From: Sedimentisphaerales bacterium
Lineage (GTDB): Bacteria; Planctomycetota; Phycisphaerae; Sedimentisphaerales; SG8-4
Length of the DNA: 35,174 bases
Reading direction: 5' to 3'
Assembly (NCBI GenBank): GCA_016932895.1
Contig: JAFGCA010000160.1
Coordinates: 1 to 35,174 of the forward strand
In this document: one piece after another, positions 17,590-27,568 of the stretch
Layout: every line of letters starts with the position of its first letter
Numbering within the stretch: the stretch's first letter is position 1
The notes under the pieces: generated by a model
Database searches by the model: none
What the model was told of the DNA's origin: nothing
Seen by the model: only the letters and a program-made list of their open reading frames with translations
Translations under genes and position numbers: made by a program

Positions 17590-20500
17590 ATGGCTCTGAC
17601 CGCCTGTCTCACCGCCCTCGTGCTGTCGCTGACAACCGTCGCCGGAGCGGCTCCGGCCCGGCCTGCCTCGGCAAACACCGACGTGCGAATCTGGGAAGAA
17701 CCGATCACGCTGCCGTCCTATCGCCTGCGTCCGGCCGACCTGAACCCCATGTTCTACACCGGCGCATCCTACCAGGGGGCCCAGAAGCGAGTCTACCCCT
17801 ACGCGCTTCAGGACGGCATCACGGGCATCCGCGAAGAAGACACCTTCACGGCGGTCTATCTCGAAAACGAGTACCTGCGGCTCTCGGTCCTGCCCGAGAT
17901 CGGCGGCCGGCTGTTTTCGGCCCTGGACAAGACCAACGACTACGACTTCTTCTATCACCAGCACGTGATCAAGCCGGCGCTGATCGGGATGCTGGGCGCC
18001 TGGATCTCCGGCGGCGTCGAATGGTGTGTCTTCCATCACCATCGCAACACGACGCATATGCCCGTGCAGTACACGCTCCAGGACGACCCCGACGGCAGCA
18101 AGACGCTCTGGTTCGGCGAGACCGAGCGCCGGCACCGCATGCGCTGGATCATCGGCATCACCCTTCATCCGGACAAATCGTACCTCGAGACCACGGTGAA
18201 GATGTTCAACCGGACCGCCCTGCCGCATTCGATTCTCTATTGGGCCAACGTCGCGGTGCACGCCAACGACGACTACCAGGTGATCTTCCCGCCCAGCGTT
18301 CAGGTCGCGACCTACCACGCCAAGAACGCCTTCGCCCACTGGCCCATCGCCAAGGGACGCTATCGCGGCCGGGATTACACCGGCGTGGATTTGAGCTGGT
18401 GGAAAAACCATCCCACGTCCAATTCCTTCTTTGCCTGGGACTTGCAGGAGGACTTCATGGGCGGCTACGACCACGGCCAAAACGCCGGGGTCGTCCACGT
18501 CGGCAACCACCACGTCGTCTGCGGGGCGAAGCTGTGGGAATGGGGCCCCGGCAGCCTGTGGGACACGCAGGTGCTGACCGATTCCGACGGCCCCTACGCC
18601 GAGCTGATGGTCGGCGCGTTCTCGGACAACCAGCCCGACTATAGCTGGATCAAGCCGTATGAAGTCAAGACCTTCAAGCAGTACTGGTATCCCATCCGAG
18701 ACATCGGCGGCTTTAAGAACGCCAGCCTCGAGGCCGCCGTGAATCTCGAACGGCAAGAGAACGGCTCCGTCAAAGTGGGCTTCCACGCGACCTCGGAACA
18801 CAAGGACGCCAAGATCCTGCTCAGCGCGCGGGGGAAAGCGGTGATGGAGCAGCAAGCGGACATCGGGCCCGGCAAGGCGTTCGTGGCGGAGGTCAAGGTC
18901 CCGGACGGCACGGAGGAAACCGACCTGGAGGCGTCGCTCTCGACCGTTGAGGGGCGAGTGCTGATCTCCTACCGGCCACAGAAGAGAGATGAAGTGACGA
19001 ACCTGCCCGAAATCGTCAAGGCGCCGCCGGCTCCGAAGGACATCGAGGGCATCGAAGAACTGTATCTCACCGGGCTTCGACTGGAACAGATCCACAAGCC
19101 CAGCGTCCGGCCGATGGATTATTACGAGGAGGCGCTGCGGCGCGACCCCGACGATTCGCGGACCAACATTATCGTCGGCATCCACTATAACAAGCGCGGG
19201 CTCTACGAGCGGGCCGAAGAGCATTTGCGCCGCGCCGTTCGGAGAGTCTCGGCCGAGTACACCCGTCCCGGAAACACCGAAGCCTATTACCATCTGGGCT
19301 TGGCGCTGAAAAGCCAGGGCCGCTGTGACGAGGCGTACGACGCCTTCTACCGGGCGACCTGGGATTACGCGTTCCACAGCGCCGGCTACCTTCAACTGGC
19401 CACCCTTTCGTGCCGCAAGAACGATCTCCAGACGGCGCTGGACCAGATCGAGCGGAGCCTTGCCACCAACGCGCTGAACACCCGGGCCGTCAACCTCAAG
19501 GCCGCCCTTCTGCGGAAGCTGGGCCGGCCTCAAAAGGCCACAGAAACCGCTCGGGGCGCTCTCTCGTCGGACCCGCTCGATTTTCTGGCAATGAACGAAT
19601 TGTACCTTTCACGGTCGGAGGCCGGACGAGACGCCAGCGCCCGCCGGGCGCGGCGGCAATTACAGACGGCGATCCGCGGCGACGTGCAACCCTACCTGGA
19701 ACTGGCCGCAGATTACATGGATTGCGGTTTCCACGACGAAGCTATCGATGTCCTGACGCGCGCCGTGAGGTCCGACGCCGACGGCGCCGGCTCTTACCCC
19801 ATGGTCCACTACTACCTTGGATACCTCCATCAGCAAAAGGGACAAACGCGACAGGCCGGCCGGCACTACGAACGGGCCTCGAAAATGACCACCGACTACT
19901 GTTTCCCGTTCCGGCTGGAATCCATCGAGGTCTTGCGCGCCGCTATCGAAAGCCGTCCGTCGGACGCGCGGGCGTACTACTACCTGGGCAATCTGCTCTA
20001 CGACATCCAGCCGGACGAGGCGATCCGGCTCTGGGAGAAATCCGCCTCCCTGGACGACCGCCTCGCCATCGTTCACCGCAACCTCGGCTGGGGCTACTCC
20101 CGGAACACCGACGACGTCACGCGGGCCATCGGCAAATACGAGCAGGCGATTGCGTGCAACCGTCAGGACGCCAGGTACTACCTCGAACTGGACGACCTCT
20201 ACGAGCGAGCCAATACCGCCACGGCCAGGCGACTGAAGGTCCTGGAAGACAATCACGAGGTCATCAGCGAGCGTAAGAGCCTGCTGATCCGCGAGATCTC
20301 CCTGCTCGTTCGCGCCGCCAAATGCGACCGCGCCATCGACCTGCTGGCGAACAATCAGTTCTTCGTCAGCGAGGGCGGCGGGCGGGAGCTCCGCGACGCC
20401 TACGTCGACGCCCACCTCCTGCGCGGCCTGCAATACGCCGACGAGCAGCAGCCCGAGAAAGCCCTGTCGCACTTCCGTCAAGCCGCCGAATACCCGGACA

Positions 20501-20973
20501 ACCTGTCGCTCGAACGGCCGGAGATCGACCGGCGCCAGCCGCAGGTGGCCCACTGCATCGGCTTCGCTTGCGCCGCGCTGGGTAAGACCGATGAAGCGAA
20601 AGAGGCGTTCGAGCAGGCAGCGAGCCAGCGGATTCCCTCCGGCTGGTCGGAAGCGCGCTTCTACCAGGCGCTGGCACAACGCGAGCTGGGACAGGATGCC
20701 GAAGCAAAGAAGATATTCGACGATCTGGTTGAGGCGGGAACGAAGGCGCTGGGTGGCGAAGGCTCCGTCGATTTCTTCGCCAAGTTCGGCGAACAGCAAA
20801 GCCGGCAGGGACAAAGAGCGACCGCCCATTACGAGCTGGGACTGGGACTGCTCGGCCAGGGCAAAATCGACGAGGCCCGCAACCAGTTCGAGCAGGCGGT
20901 CAACTTCAACGCCGGCCACACCTGGGCGAAATACCACCTCGGCCAAATCGGCGGAGAGAGCAAGGACAAATAG
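17590..20973 (+). CDS. Secreted DUF5107 protein with long TPR array
   Basis: The 1127-residue product starts at ATG 17590 with AAAGG 9 nt upstream and a signal peptide (TALVLSLTTVAGAAPA). Residues about 35-350 match DUF5107, a galactose-mutarotase-like beta-sandwich found with carbohydrate-active proteins (EYLRLSVLPEIGGRLFSALD, GGVEWCVFHHHR). After a linker, residues about 490-1127 are tetratricopeptide repeats (for example YYHLGLALKSQGRCDEAYDA and RATAHYELGLGLLGQGKIDE), giving a scaffold more than 600 residues long. The family is common in Bacteroidota and Planctomycetota and is usually linked to glycan use. No catalytic pair can be named with confidence. A DUF502 gene follows after 66 nt and probably shares its transcript. 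Confidence 0.88.
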   Translation: MALTACLTALVLSLTTVAGAAPARPASANTDVRIWEEPITLPSYRLRPADLNPMFYTGASYQGAQKRVYPYALQDGITGIREEDTFTAVYLENEYLRLSVLPEIGGRLFSALDKTNDYDFFYHQHVIKPALIGMLGAWISGGVEWCVFHHHRNTTHMPVQYTLQDDPDGSKTLWFGETERRHRMRWIIGITLHPDKSYLETTVKMFNRTALPHSILYWANVAVHANDDYQVIFPPSVQVATYHAKNAFAHWPIAKGRYRGRDYTGVDLSWWKNHPTSNSFFAWDLQEDFMGGYDHGQNAGVVHVGNHHVVCGAKLWEWGPGSLWDTQVLTDSDGPYAELMVGAFSDNQPDYSWIKPYEVKTFKQYWYPIRDIGGFKNASLEAAVNLERQENGSVKVGFHATSEHKDAKILLSARGKAVMEQQADIGPGKAFVAEVKVPDGTEETDLEASLSTVEGRVLISYRPQKRDEVTNLPEIVKAPPAPKDIEGIEELYLTGLRLEQIHKPSVRPMDYYEEALRRDPDDSRTNIIVGIHYNKRGLYERAEEHLRRAVRRVSAEYTRPGNTEAYYHLGLALKSQGRCDEAYDAFYRATWDYAFHSAGYLQLATLSCRKNDLQTALDQIERSLATNALNTRAVNLKAALLRKLGRPQKATETARGALSSDPLDFLAMNELYLSRSEAGRDASARRARRQLQTAIRGDVQPYLELAADYMDCGFHDEAIDVLTRAVRSDADGAGSYPMVHYYLGYLHQQKGQTRQAGRHYERASKMTTDYCFPFRLESIEVLRAAIESRPSDARAYYYLGNLLYDIQPDEAIRLWEKSASLDDRLAIVHRNLGWGYSRNTDDVTRAIGKYEQAIACNRQDARYYLELDDLYERANTATARRLKVLEDNHEVISERKSLLIREISLLVRAAKCDRAIDLLANNQFFVSEGGGRELRDAYVDAHLLRGLQYADEQQPEKALSHFRQAAEYPDNLSLERPEIDRRQPQVAHCIGFACAALGKTDEAKEAFEQAASQRIPSGWSEARFYQALAQRELGQDAEAKKIFDDLVEAGTKALGGEGSVDFFAKFGEQQSRQGQRATAHYELGLGLLGQGKIDEARNQFEQAVNFNAGHTWAKYHLGQIGGESKDK

Positions 20974-21039
20974 CCGTACGCAAGCGCATGGCAACGGAAT
21001 GAGTCGGCCCGTGCCGGCCTGTCGCAAGGAGAGTGAACC

Positions 21040-21648
21040 ATGAAGAAGATCGGAAAGCTGTTCCTGCAAGGGCTGATGGCGATTCTGCCCATCGTCGTAA
21101 CCGTATACCTCGTGTACTGGCTGGCCGTCTCGGCCGAGTCGGTGCTCGGCAAAGCCCTTCGGTTCGTCCTGAGCGAAAGGTACTACGTCCCCGGCTTGGG
21201 CGTGCTGGCCGGATTCCTCATCACCCTGGGAATCGGAGTGCTGCTGAGGATCTGGCTGTTTCGAAAGGTGTTCTCCCTCGGCGAGAGACTTCTCAAGAAA
21301 ATCCCCGGGATCAAATCCCTGTACGGCTCGATCCGGGATTTGGTCGGCTTCTTTGACGCATCCAAGAAGAAGGAATTCGATAAGACGGTGATGGTCCGCG
21401 TCGGTGACGGGCACACCCGCTTGATGGGACTGGTCACGCGCGAGGACTTCAACGGCCTGCCTGAAGGGATTGGCGACAACAACACGGTAGCGGTCTACCT
21501 GCCCATGAGCTATCAGTTGGGCGGGTTCACCATCATGGTCCCACGAGAACAGACAGAGGCAGTGGACCTGAAAGTGGATGAAGCGATGCAGTTCGTTCTC
21601 ACGGCGGGGGTGTCGGCAGAAGCCAAAAGTGAAAAGGAATCGGTTTGA
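21040..21648 (+). CDS. DUF502 family membrane protein
   Basis: The 202-residue product, a normal length for DUF502, has two predicted transmembrane helices. One is at about 9-30 (LMAILPIVVTVYLVYWLAV) and one at about 50-70 (LGVLAGFLITLGIGVLLRIW). A conserved soluble part follows (IPGIKSLYGSIRDLVGFF; MSYQLGGFTIMVP). AAGGAGAG precedes ATG 21040. DUF502 proteins occur in bacteria, chloroplasts and plant vacuoles (COV-type relatives); their molecular function is not settled. It is probably co-transcribed with the DUF5107-TPR gene. Confidence 0.9.
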   Translation: MKKIGKLFLQGLMAILPIVVTVYLVYWLAVSAESVLGKALRFVLSERYYVPGLGVLAGFLITLGIGVLLRIWLFRKVFSLGERLLKKIPGIKSLYGSIRDLVGFFDASKKKEFDKTVMVRVGDGHTRLMGLVTREDFNGLPEGIGDNNTVAVYLPMSYQLGGFTIMVPREQTEAVDLKVDEAMQFVLTAGVSAEAKSEKESV

Positions 21649-21911
21649 CGACCGGCATCGCAGAAAGCCGGCTGCGTTCTTCGTGGTTTGCGTGTGCGCC
21701 GCGGGTGAAACGGAATGAGCGGGAACGTCAGACTTCCTTGACGCCGGCTGCAGGAGCGAGTACAAAATGGCCTGCGCCGCTGAGAGCGTGGCGCAAGATC
21801 GGGCGCTCTCTCGGGGTACATGTCAGGGTGTTCCCGTCGTACTCGAAACGAGAAGGACGCTCGAATTGCAATGAGCTACAGTTTACGAAGGATAGACCAA
21901 GGGGTTACTGA

Positions 21912-23639
21912 ATGGCAAAAGGACGCGCTATTGCATCGTCTCACGGAGGAACCGTCGCTTACTTTTCGATGGAAATCGGACTTCAGGCCGACATACCGAC
22001 CTACAGTGGAGGGCTGGGGGTCCTGGCGGGGGACACGATCCGAGCGGCCGCCGACATGGCCGTCCCGATGGTCGCGGTGACGCTGCTCTACCACAAAGGA
22101 TACTTTCGCCAGGAACTGGACGAGGACGGCCGCCAAACCGAGAAGTCCGTCCGATGGAAACCGGCCGATTGCCTCAAGCCGCTGCGCAAGCAGGCGACCG
22201 TAACGATGGAGGGAAGAAAGGTCAAAATCCGCGCGTGGCGATACGATGTCACGGGAGTGACCGGAGCGGTTGTCCCCGTGCTGTTTCTCGATACCGATCT
22301 GCCCGGCAACGACGAGCAGGATCGCCTGCTGAGCCATCACTTGTACGGGGGCGGCCCGGATTATCGAATCGGTCAGGAATACGTGCTCGGCGTCGGCGGG
22401 ATTCGGATGCTCCGCGCCCTGGGATACCCGGACATCCGCTGCTTCCACATGAACGAGGGGCACGCCGCCTTCCTGACGCTCGAATTGCTCGATGAAACGA
22501 CGAAAGGAACGAAGGCCAAGCGACTCACAGCCGCTCACATCGAGCGTGTGCGGCGTCAATGCGTCTTTACCACACACACGCCCGTCCCGGCCGGGCACGA
22601 TCGTTTCAGCCTGCGCCGCGTGCGCCAGATCATCGGCAATCACAAGGCCTGGAGCCTGCGAAAGGATCTGTGCGATTCACCCGACACGCTCAACATGACG
22701 TACCTGGCCCTGAAGTTCAGCCGCTATGTCAACGGGGTGGCCAAACAGCACGGCGCGACGTCCCGGGCCATGTTCCCGGCGTACGAGATCGACTCGATCA
22801 CTAACGGCGTTCACGCCGGCACCTGGACCGCGCCGCCCTTCCGGAAGCTGCTGGACAGGCACGTTCCGGCGTGGCGCGAGGACAACCTCGACATCCGCTA
22901 CGCCCTGAGTATTCCGGAAGAGAAGATCTGGGACGCGCACGCCAAATGCAAGGCGAAGCTGATCCGACACATCGCCCGAACGCACGGCGTCAAGCTCGAT
23001 CCGAACGCCTTCACGATCGGCTTCGCCCGGCGGGCCACCGCCTACAAACGGCTGGATCTGGTTCTTCAAAATATCAGCCGGCTCAAGAAGATCGCTGCAA
23101 AGGCCGGGGCGTTTCAGATCGTCTTCGCCGGCAAGGCGCACCCGAAGGATGAGCCGGGAAAGAAGCTCATCCAGCAGGTCTTCAAGGCCCAGAAGCACCT
23201 CGAACCGGCGGTGCGCGTCGTCTATCTTCCCGAGTACGACATGGACTTGGCCGGCATCCTGATTCCGGGCGTGGATGTGTGGCTCAACACGCCTCGACCG
23301 CCCCACGAGGCGTCCGGAACCAGCGGGATGAAGGCGGCCCTGAACGCGGTCCCCTCCCTGAGCATTCCGGACGGCTGGTGGACTGAAGGGTGCGCCGAGA
23401 ACCTCACCGGCTGGGCCATCCAGAGCACCAGCAAGCCCAAAAAAGGCAAGAAAGCCGCCTCGGCCGCCCTGGACGCCCGCGCCCTCTACGATAAGCTGGA
23501 AAAGACCGTCATCCCGATGTTCTACCACGACCGGCCGCGATACGTGCAGATCATGCGGGCGGCGCTGGCCCTCAACGGATCGTATTTCAACACCCAGCGA
23601 ATGCTGCAGGAATACCTGGTCAAGGCGTACAGGCCGTAG
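21912..23639 (+). CDS. glgP: Alpha-glucan phosphorylase (GT35), short AgpA type
   Basis: The 575-residue product releases glucose-1-phosphate from glycogen or maltodextrin in the cytoplasm. It shows the AgpA-type N-terminus (GTVAYFSMEIGLQADIPTYS), the glycine-rich loop YSGGLGVLAG, HMNEGHAAF, THTPVPAGHD, and FARRATAYKR. The pyridoxal-phosphate loop EASGTSGMKAALN carries the expected cofactor lysine at 474. It lacks the DUF3417 region that precedes this domain in longer relatives of about 850 residues, so it belongs to the short subgroup. CAAGGGG lies 7 nt before ATG 21912. It is separated from the DUF502 gene by 263 nt, with no clear promoter seen there. Confidence 0.92.
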   Translation: MAKGRAIASSHGGTVAYFSMEIGLQADIPTYSGGLGVLAGDTIRAAADMAVPMVAVTLLYHKGYFRQELDEDGRQTEKSVRWKPADCLKPLRKQATVTMEGRKVKIRAWRYDVTGVTGAVVPVLFLDTDLPGNDEQDRLLSHHLYGGGPDYRIGQEYVLGVGGIRMLRALGYPDIRCFHMNEGHAAFLTLELLDETTKGTKAKRLTAAHIERVRRQCVFTTHTPVPAGHDRFSLRRVRQIIGNHKAWSLRKDLCDSPDTLNMTYLALKFSRYVNGVAKQHGATSRAMFPAYEIDSITNGVHAGTWTAPPFRKLLDRHVPAWREDNLDIRYALSIPEEKIWDAHAKCKAKLIRHIARTHGVKLDPNAFTIGFARRATAYKRLDLVLQNISRLKKIAAKAGAFQIVFAGKAHPKDEPGKKLIQQVFKAQKHLEPAVRVVYLPEYDMDLAGILIPGVDVWLNTPRPPHEASGTSGMKAALNAVPSLSIPDGWWTEGCAENLTGWAIQSTSKPKKGKKAASAALDARALYDKLEKTVIPMFYHDRPRYVQIMRAALALNGSYFNTQRMLQEYLVKAYRP

Positions 23640-23725
23640 GAAGGCTGCGGCCCACCGGGATGCCGCATGGGCGCGCAGGACGCTTGGCCGGAACAGCCCT
23701 GGCCGAGACCCGGATATTTGGCTTT

Positions 23726-23758
23726 TTTTCGCAGATTCACCGTGGCAATCTGCGAAAA
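23726..23758. repeat. Perfect 12-bp inverted repeat upstream of the LamG selenoprotein gene
   Basis: TTTTCGCAGATT (23726-23737) and AATCTGCGAAAA (23747-23758) form a perfect 12-bp inverted repeat with a 9-nt spacer, centred about 115 nt before the start codon at 23859. The T-run is on the 5' side, so it is not a plus-strand terminator. It could be an operator or a hairpin near the promoter. GGCAATCTGCG inside it also occurs in the leader of LamG gene 1 (1558-1568). Confidence 0.5.
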
Positions 23759-23858
23759 TCCTGTAACATGGGGCCTGAGATGACGTCATAGTTAGACAGG
23801 AACCAGGAGGGTGGTCTGCGTGCGCTGAGTGCGGATGAAGTTTTTGGAGGCACTGAAG

Positions 23859-26800
23859 ATGAGGTCGCGACGACACACCGTTATCTTGCCGATTGTTCTC
23901 ATTTTATCTATTTTTGCAGCCCAGACCGAGGCGCAGGACGAACAGTGGCTGCAATACCGCTCGGCCAATGAAGCCGGGCAGATCATCGGCGACATGCGTT
24001 ATCTGTATCACACGCCGGGTACGGCAGAACCCGAGGGGATCAAGCTGCCCGATTTCGCCTGCGACGAGCCGATGTTCCAACGTTGGCAAACCCCGATGGC
24101 CGAATCGGGCGGTCTATGGATGGCCTTCGATCGGACCACGAAGCTCGGGCTGCACGACCGGCTCTACATCGACTCCAACGGCGATGGCGACCTGTCGGAC
24201 GAGACTCCCTACGAACCTTACCGGCGCGACAGCTACCGGTGCTATTTCGGGCCTCTGAAGGTGCTTTTCGAGGGGGAAGACGGCCCGATCACGTACCACC
24301 TGAACGTGGAGTTCTATTCGTACCAGACTACCCGGCGTTGTTACGTTCGCCCCGCGGCCTGGTACGAGGGCCCCGTCGTCGTCAATGGCCAGAAGAAGCA
24401 CTGCGTGCTGATCGACTACAACGTCAACGGCGCGTTCAACGACACGTCCGCCGATTTCAGTGAGTGCGACCGAATCCGCATCGGCAAGGAGGACGAGCGA
24501 GACACCCGTTACGTGGGCAACTACATCGAGGTTGACGACAAGCTGTACCGCACGGAAATCGCTCAGGACGGGGCTTTTGTCCTCCTGACGAAGGCCGATG
24601 ACGTGCCATACGGGACGGTCCGAATGGCAGACAACATCACCGGCTTCGCCGCCGGCGGCGCCAACGGCCTGTTCGTCCGCGAGCCCAAAGACGGAACCGT
24701 GAAGCTGCCCGTCGGGAAGTACCGCATCGACTACTGGACCATCGTCAAGAAGGACGATAAGGGGAGCCAGTGGGAGCTTCGGGGCAGCGGCTTTTCCGCC
24801 GCCGAAGGCGACTTCACGGTCAGCCAGGACAAAGAGGCAGAACTGGAGATCGGCGAGCCCGTGTATTCGAGAGCAACCGTGCGAAAGAGCGGCTCGGACT
24901 ATACGTTCGGCCAGGGTCTGGAGGGCAGGCAAGGCGAGAACATCGCGATGACCCGCAGCGGATCGCGCCCGCGCCCACCGAAGCTGAGGATCAAGAACAA
25001 AGACGGAACATACGACCGGGCCATGAGCTTCGAGTATGGGTGAGGCGGCACCTGCTCGCTCCGGTGGCCGGAGCCTCAGAACGTCGAGAAACCCTTCATC
25101 GCAACCGTCGAAATGGCCGGCCCCTTCAAGGTCCTGGCCCACGCGATCTGGATCAAAGCCGATGAGAGAGAGCCGCCCGTAACCGGTGCGGCGATCGTCG
25201 CCGAATGGGTGGAAGCCAGCAGCGCGCATCCCGGCAACGACGCCGTCAACCTGATCAGTCCCGAAGGTCTGCGCGACCGGGACTATGACGGCCTGAACGA
25301 GCATAGCTGCGATACCAGCCACATGTGGCTCAGCGCGAAGGGCCAGACCGAAGGCTGGGTCGAGTTTGACCTTGGCGCTGTGTGCAAGATCAGCAATGTG
25401 TTTATCTGGAACCTCAACGATGCCTGGCACACCGACCGCGGTGTGCAAAAGGCGGATCTCTCCGTCTGGACCGAACAGACGGGTTGGCGCAAAGCAAAAG
25501 AGGGCCTCTCGCTGTGCGAGGCCGAGGGCGGGGACGATTACGACGACCCCGTCATCGTGAAGCTCGACGCAATCGAGGCGCGGAAGGTGCGCCTGGACAA
25601 TCTCGCCAACTTCGGAGACGCCGACCATATCGGTTTGAGCAAGGTCCAGTTCTTCGAAGCCCATGGCCCCAAGGCGGTCCAGCCCGTCCCTGCCGACGGA
25701 ACCGACGGTGTCGGGCCGAGCTACGCCACGCTGGCCTGGATGGCCGGCATGGGCGCAACGGCCCACAATGTCCATTTCGGGACCGACCCGGACAACCTGC
25801 CCTTGCTCGGTACCGTCCAGGAATGCAAAGCCGAGCTTTCCGCGCTGGCAGGCAGCACGAAGTACTACTGGCGCATCGACGAGGTCCAGTCCGACGGCTC
25901 GGCGGTGCCGAGCAAGGTCTGGAGCTTCACCACCGGCGGTCTGCTGGCGTGGTGGAAGCTGGATGAAACAGAGGGGCACACCGCTGCCAACGCGATCGAC
26001 AGCGAGATGGACGGAACGCTGACCGGTGACCCGCAATGGCAGCCGTCCGGGGGAAAAGTCGGCGGTGCGCTTCTCTTCGATGGAGACGGCGATTACGTGG
26101 ACTGCGGCGGCGACCCCGCGTTCAACATTACCGACGAGATCACCGTCGCGGCCTGGATCAAGGTCAACGAATTCGACAAGGGCTGGCAGTCCATCGTCAC
26201 GAAGGGCGACAGTTCCTGGAGAATCGCGCGAGAGAGAGACGCGAACACCCTTCAGTTCGGCACGGGCCTCTACGGACGCGACATGCAGGCCGTGCGCGGC
26301 ACAATGGACGTCAACGACGGAAGCTGGCATCACGTTGCCGGAGTCTACGACGGACGAAGGCTGTACCTCTATGTGGACGGCCATTTGGACGAAACCGCGT
26401 TCGGCTCCGGAAAAATCCCCGGGAACGACTACGCCGTCGCCATCGGGCAGAACACCGAACGGCCCGACCGCGACTGGAACGGCCTGATCGACGACGTCCG
26501 CCTCTACAGTTGCGCGTTGACGAAGGAGCAGATCCGTGCCCTCGCCGCGCGAGAAGAGCCGCCTTTGACGACCGCCCCGGTTGCGCTGGTCCAGCACCGG
26601 GAAGACCCGAGCCGTCACCAACTCATGGCCTGGTGGAAATTCGACGAGGCCGAGGGCGAGGTAGCGCGGGATTCCGTCGGCGACCATGACGGCATTCTCC
26701 GGGGCGACCCGACGTGGCAGCCCGCCGGAGGCCGCGTGGGCGGAGCGCTCGAATTCGACGGCGTCGATGACTACGTGGAAACCGACTGGGTTACCGACCT

Positions 26801-27515
26801 GCCCAACTGGACGGTCGCCGCCTGGATCAAGAGTCCGGCCGCACCGAGCGGACCGACCGCGCAAGGACCGATCCACCGCGAGCAGAACTTCCAGATCAAC
26901 TGGGACCACGGAGATGATGCGTTCCGGGGCGGCGCCGCGCTTTGCGCGGCCGGAGAGTGGTGTGGTGCGAGCTTCGGCGAACTGGCGGCCGACACGTGGT
27001 ACCATCTGGTCGCCACCTATGACGGCGAGAACCTCAAGGCCTACAAGGACGGCGTCCTGGTCACCGACAATGCCGCCCCGTCAGGCAGGCCGAACGCTGA
27101 GAGCACAACGCTGACGTTTGGAAAACACGCCACGGCCGATGCCTATTTCACCGGCATGATCGACGACGTCAGCATCTTTGCCTACGCTCTCAGCGCCGAT
27201 GAAGTCAAGACTTTGCATGGCGGGAAAGATCCCGTCGCAGTCGCCGGGCCCGTTTCGCCGCCGGAAGAAGCACCACCGGCCCAGGCCACAGTACCGGCGA
27301 CGGCACTGGCAGCACAGCCGCCGGCGCCCCAGGCCGAGCAACCGTCGGCAACGGTGGCAAAGCAAACGCCCGCACCGATGAGCGATGCGGCCACGCCGGG
27401 GTCCACACAAGCGCAGGGAACCAGAAAAACGAATCTGGTCGTGGTGTTCGCGATTGTTCTGGCGGTCGTGGCCATCGTGGGAGTATCGGCCTTCGGACGC
27501 AAGCCCGCCACCTGA
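23859..27515 (+). CDS. Candidate selenoprotein A: Sec-module protein fused to discoidin-like and LamG domains (in-frame UGA at 25041)
   Basis: Read through UGA 25041-25043, this is one 1218-residue protein. ATG 23859 follows GGAGG and opens a signal peptide (TVILPIVLILSIFAAQTEA); GTG 23829 and ATG 23835 are weaker starts. Residues 99-115 hold an EF-hand-like calcium loop (YIDSNGDGDLSDE). Residues about 330-440 form a beta module with FEYG-Sec395-GGTC. Then come a discoidin-like domain (about 450-600), an FN3-like module (605-692), two LamG domains (695-890, 920-1115), a Pro/Ala-rich linker, and a C-terminal transmembrane helix (VVVFAIVLAVVAIVGV). The part after the UGA has no ribosome binding site of its own and continues the Sec module as in the paralogues. 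A hairpin 21 nt after the UGA could be the SECIS. If recoding is wrong, these would be two genes, 23859-25043 and 25113-27515. Function unknown; exported and probably membrane-anchored. Confidence 0.85.
25041..25078 (+). promoter_or_regulatory. Candidate bacterial SECIS element A (UGA 25041-25043)
   Basis: CTCCGG (25059-25064) pairs with CCGGAG (25068-25073) around a TGG triloop that starts 21 nt after the UGA. TGAGG, including the UGA itself, can also pair with CCTCA (25074-25078). Position, short loop and a G near the loop start fit known bacterial SECIS elements read by SelB. The encoded residues differ from the other copies (LRWPE instead of YSWRV), yet the stem is kept. Confidence 0.75.
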
Positions 27516-27568
27516 TCGTACGAACGCAAGATACAAGAAGACGCCGAGAAGACTGGGAAGGAGCTATT

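Noticed and set aside
21820..22080. Small plus-strand frame overlapping the phosphorylase start
   Set aside because: It runs in another frame through conserved phosphorylase sequence and has no domain. CAAGGGG is best spaced for ATG 21912.
23726..23758. Rho-independent terminator of the phosphorylase gene
   Set aside because: The T-run precedes the stem on the plus strand and the stem is followed by A residues, so the polarity is wrong for either strand.
25041..25043. Nonsense mutation or sequencing error in the LamG gene
   Set aside because: The same codon stands at the same aligned position in three other genes, each followed by a conserved hairpin.
24114..27005. Open minus-strand frame of 963 codons opposite selenoprotein A, and similar long antisense frames at 2469-3494, 3861-5297, 6149-8107, 8354-9955, 13396-15168, 17392-19533 and 19660-21765
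   Set aside because: Each lies opposite a gene with clear domains, signal peptide and ribosome binding site. Their products are rich in Val/Asp/Gly/Arg/Ala with no domain. They are the expected mirror frames of high-GC third positions.
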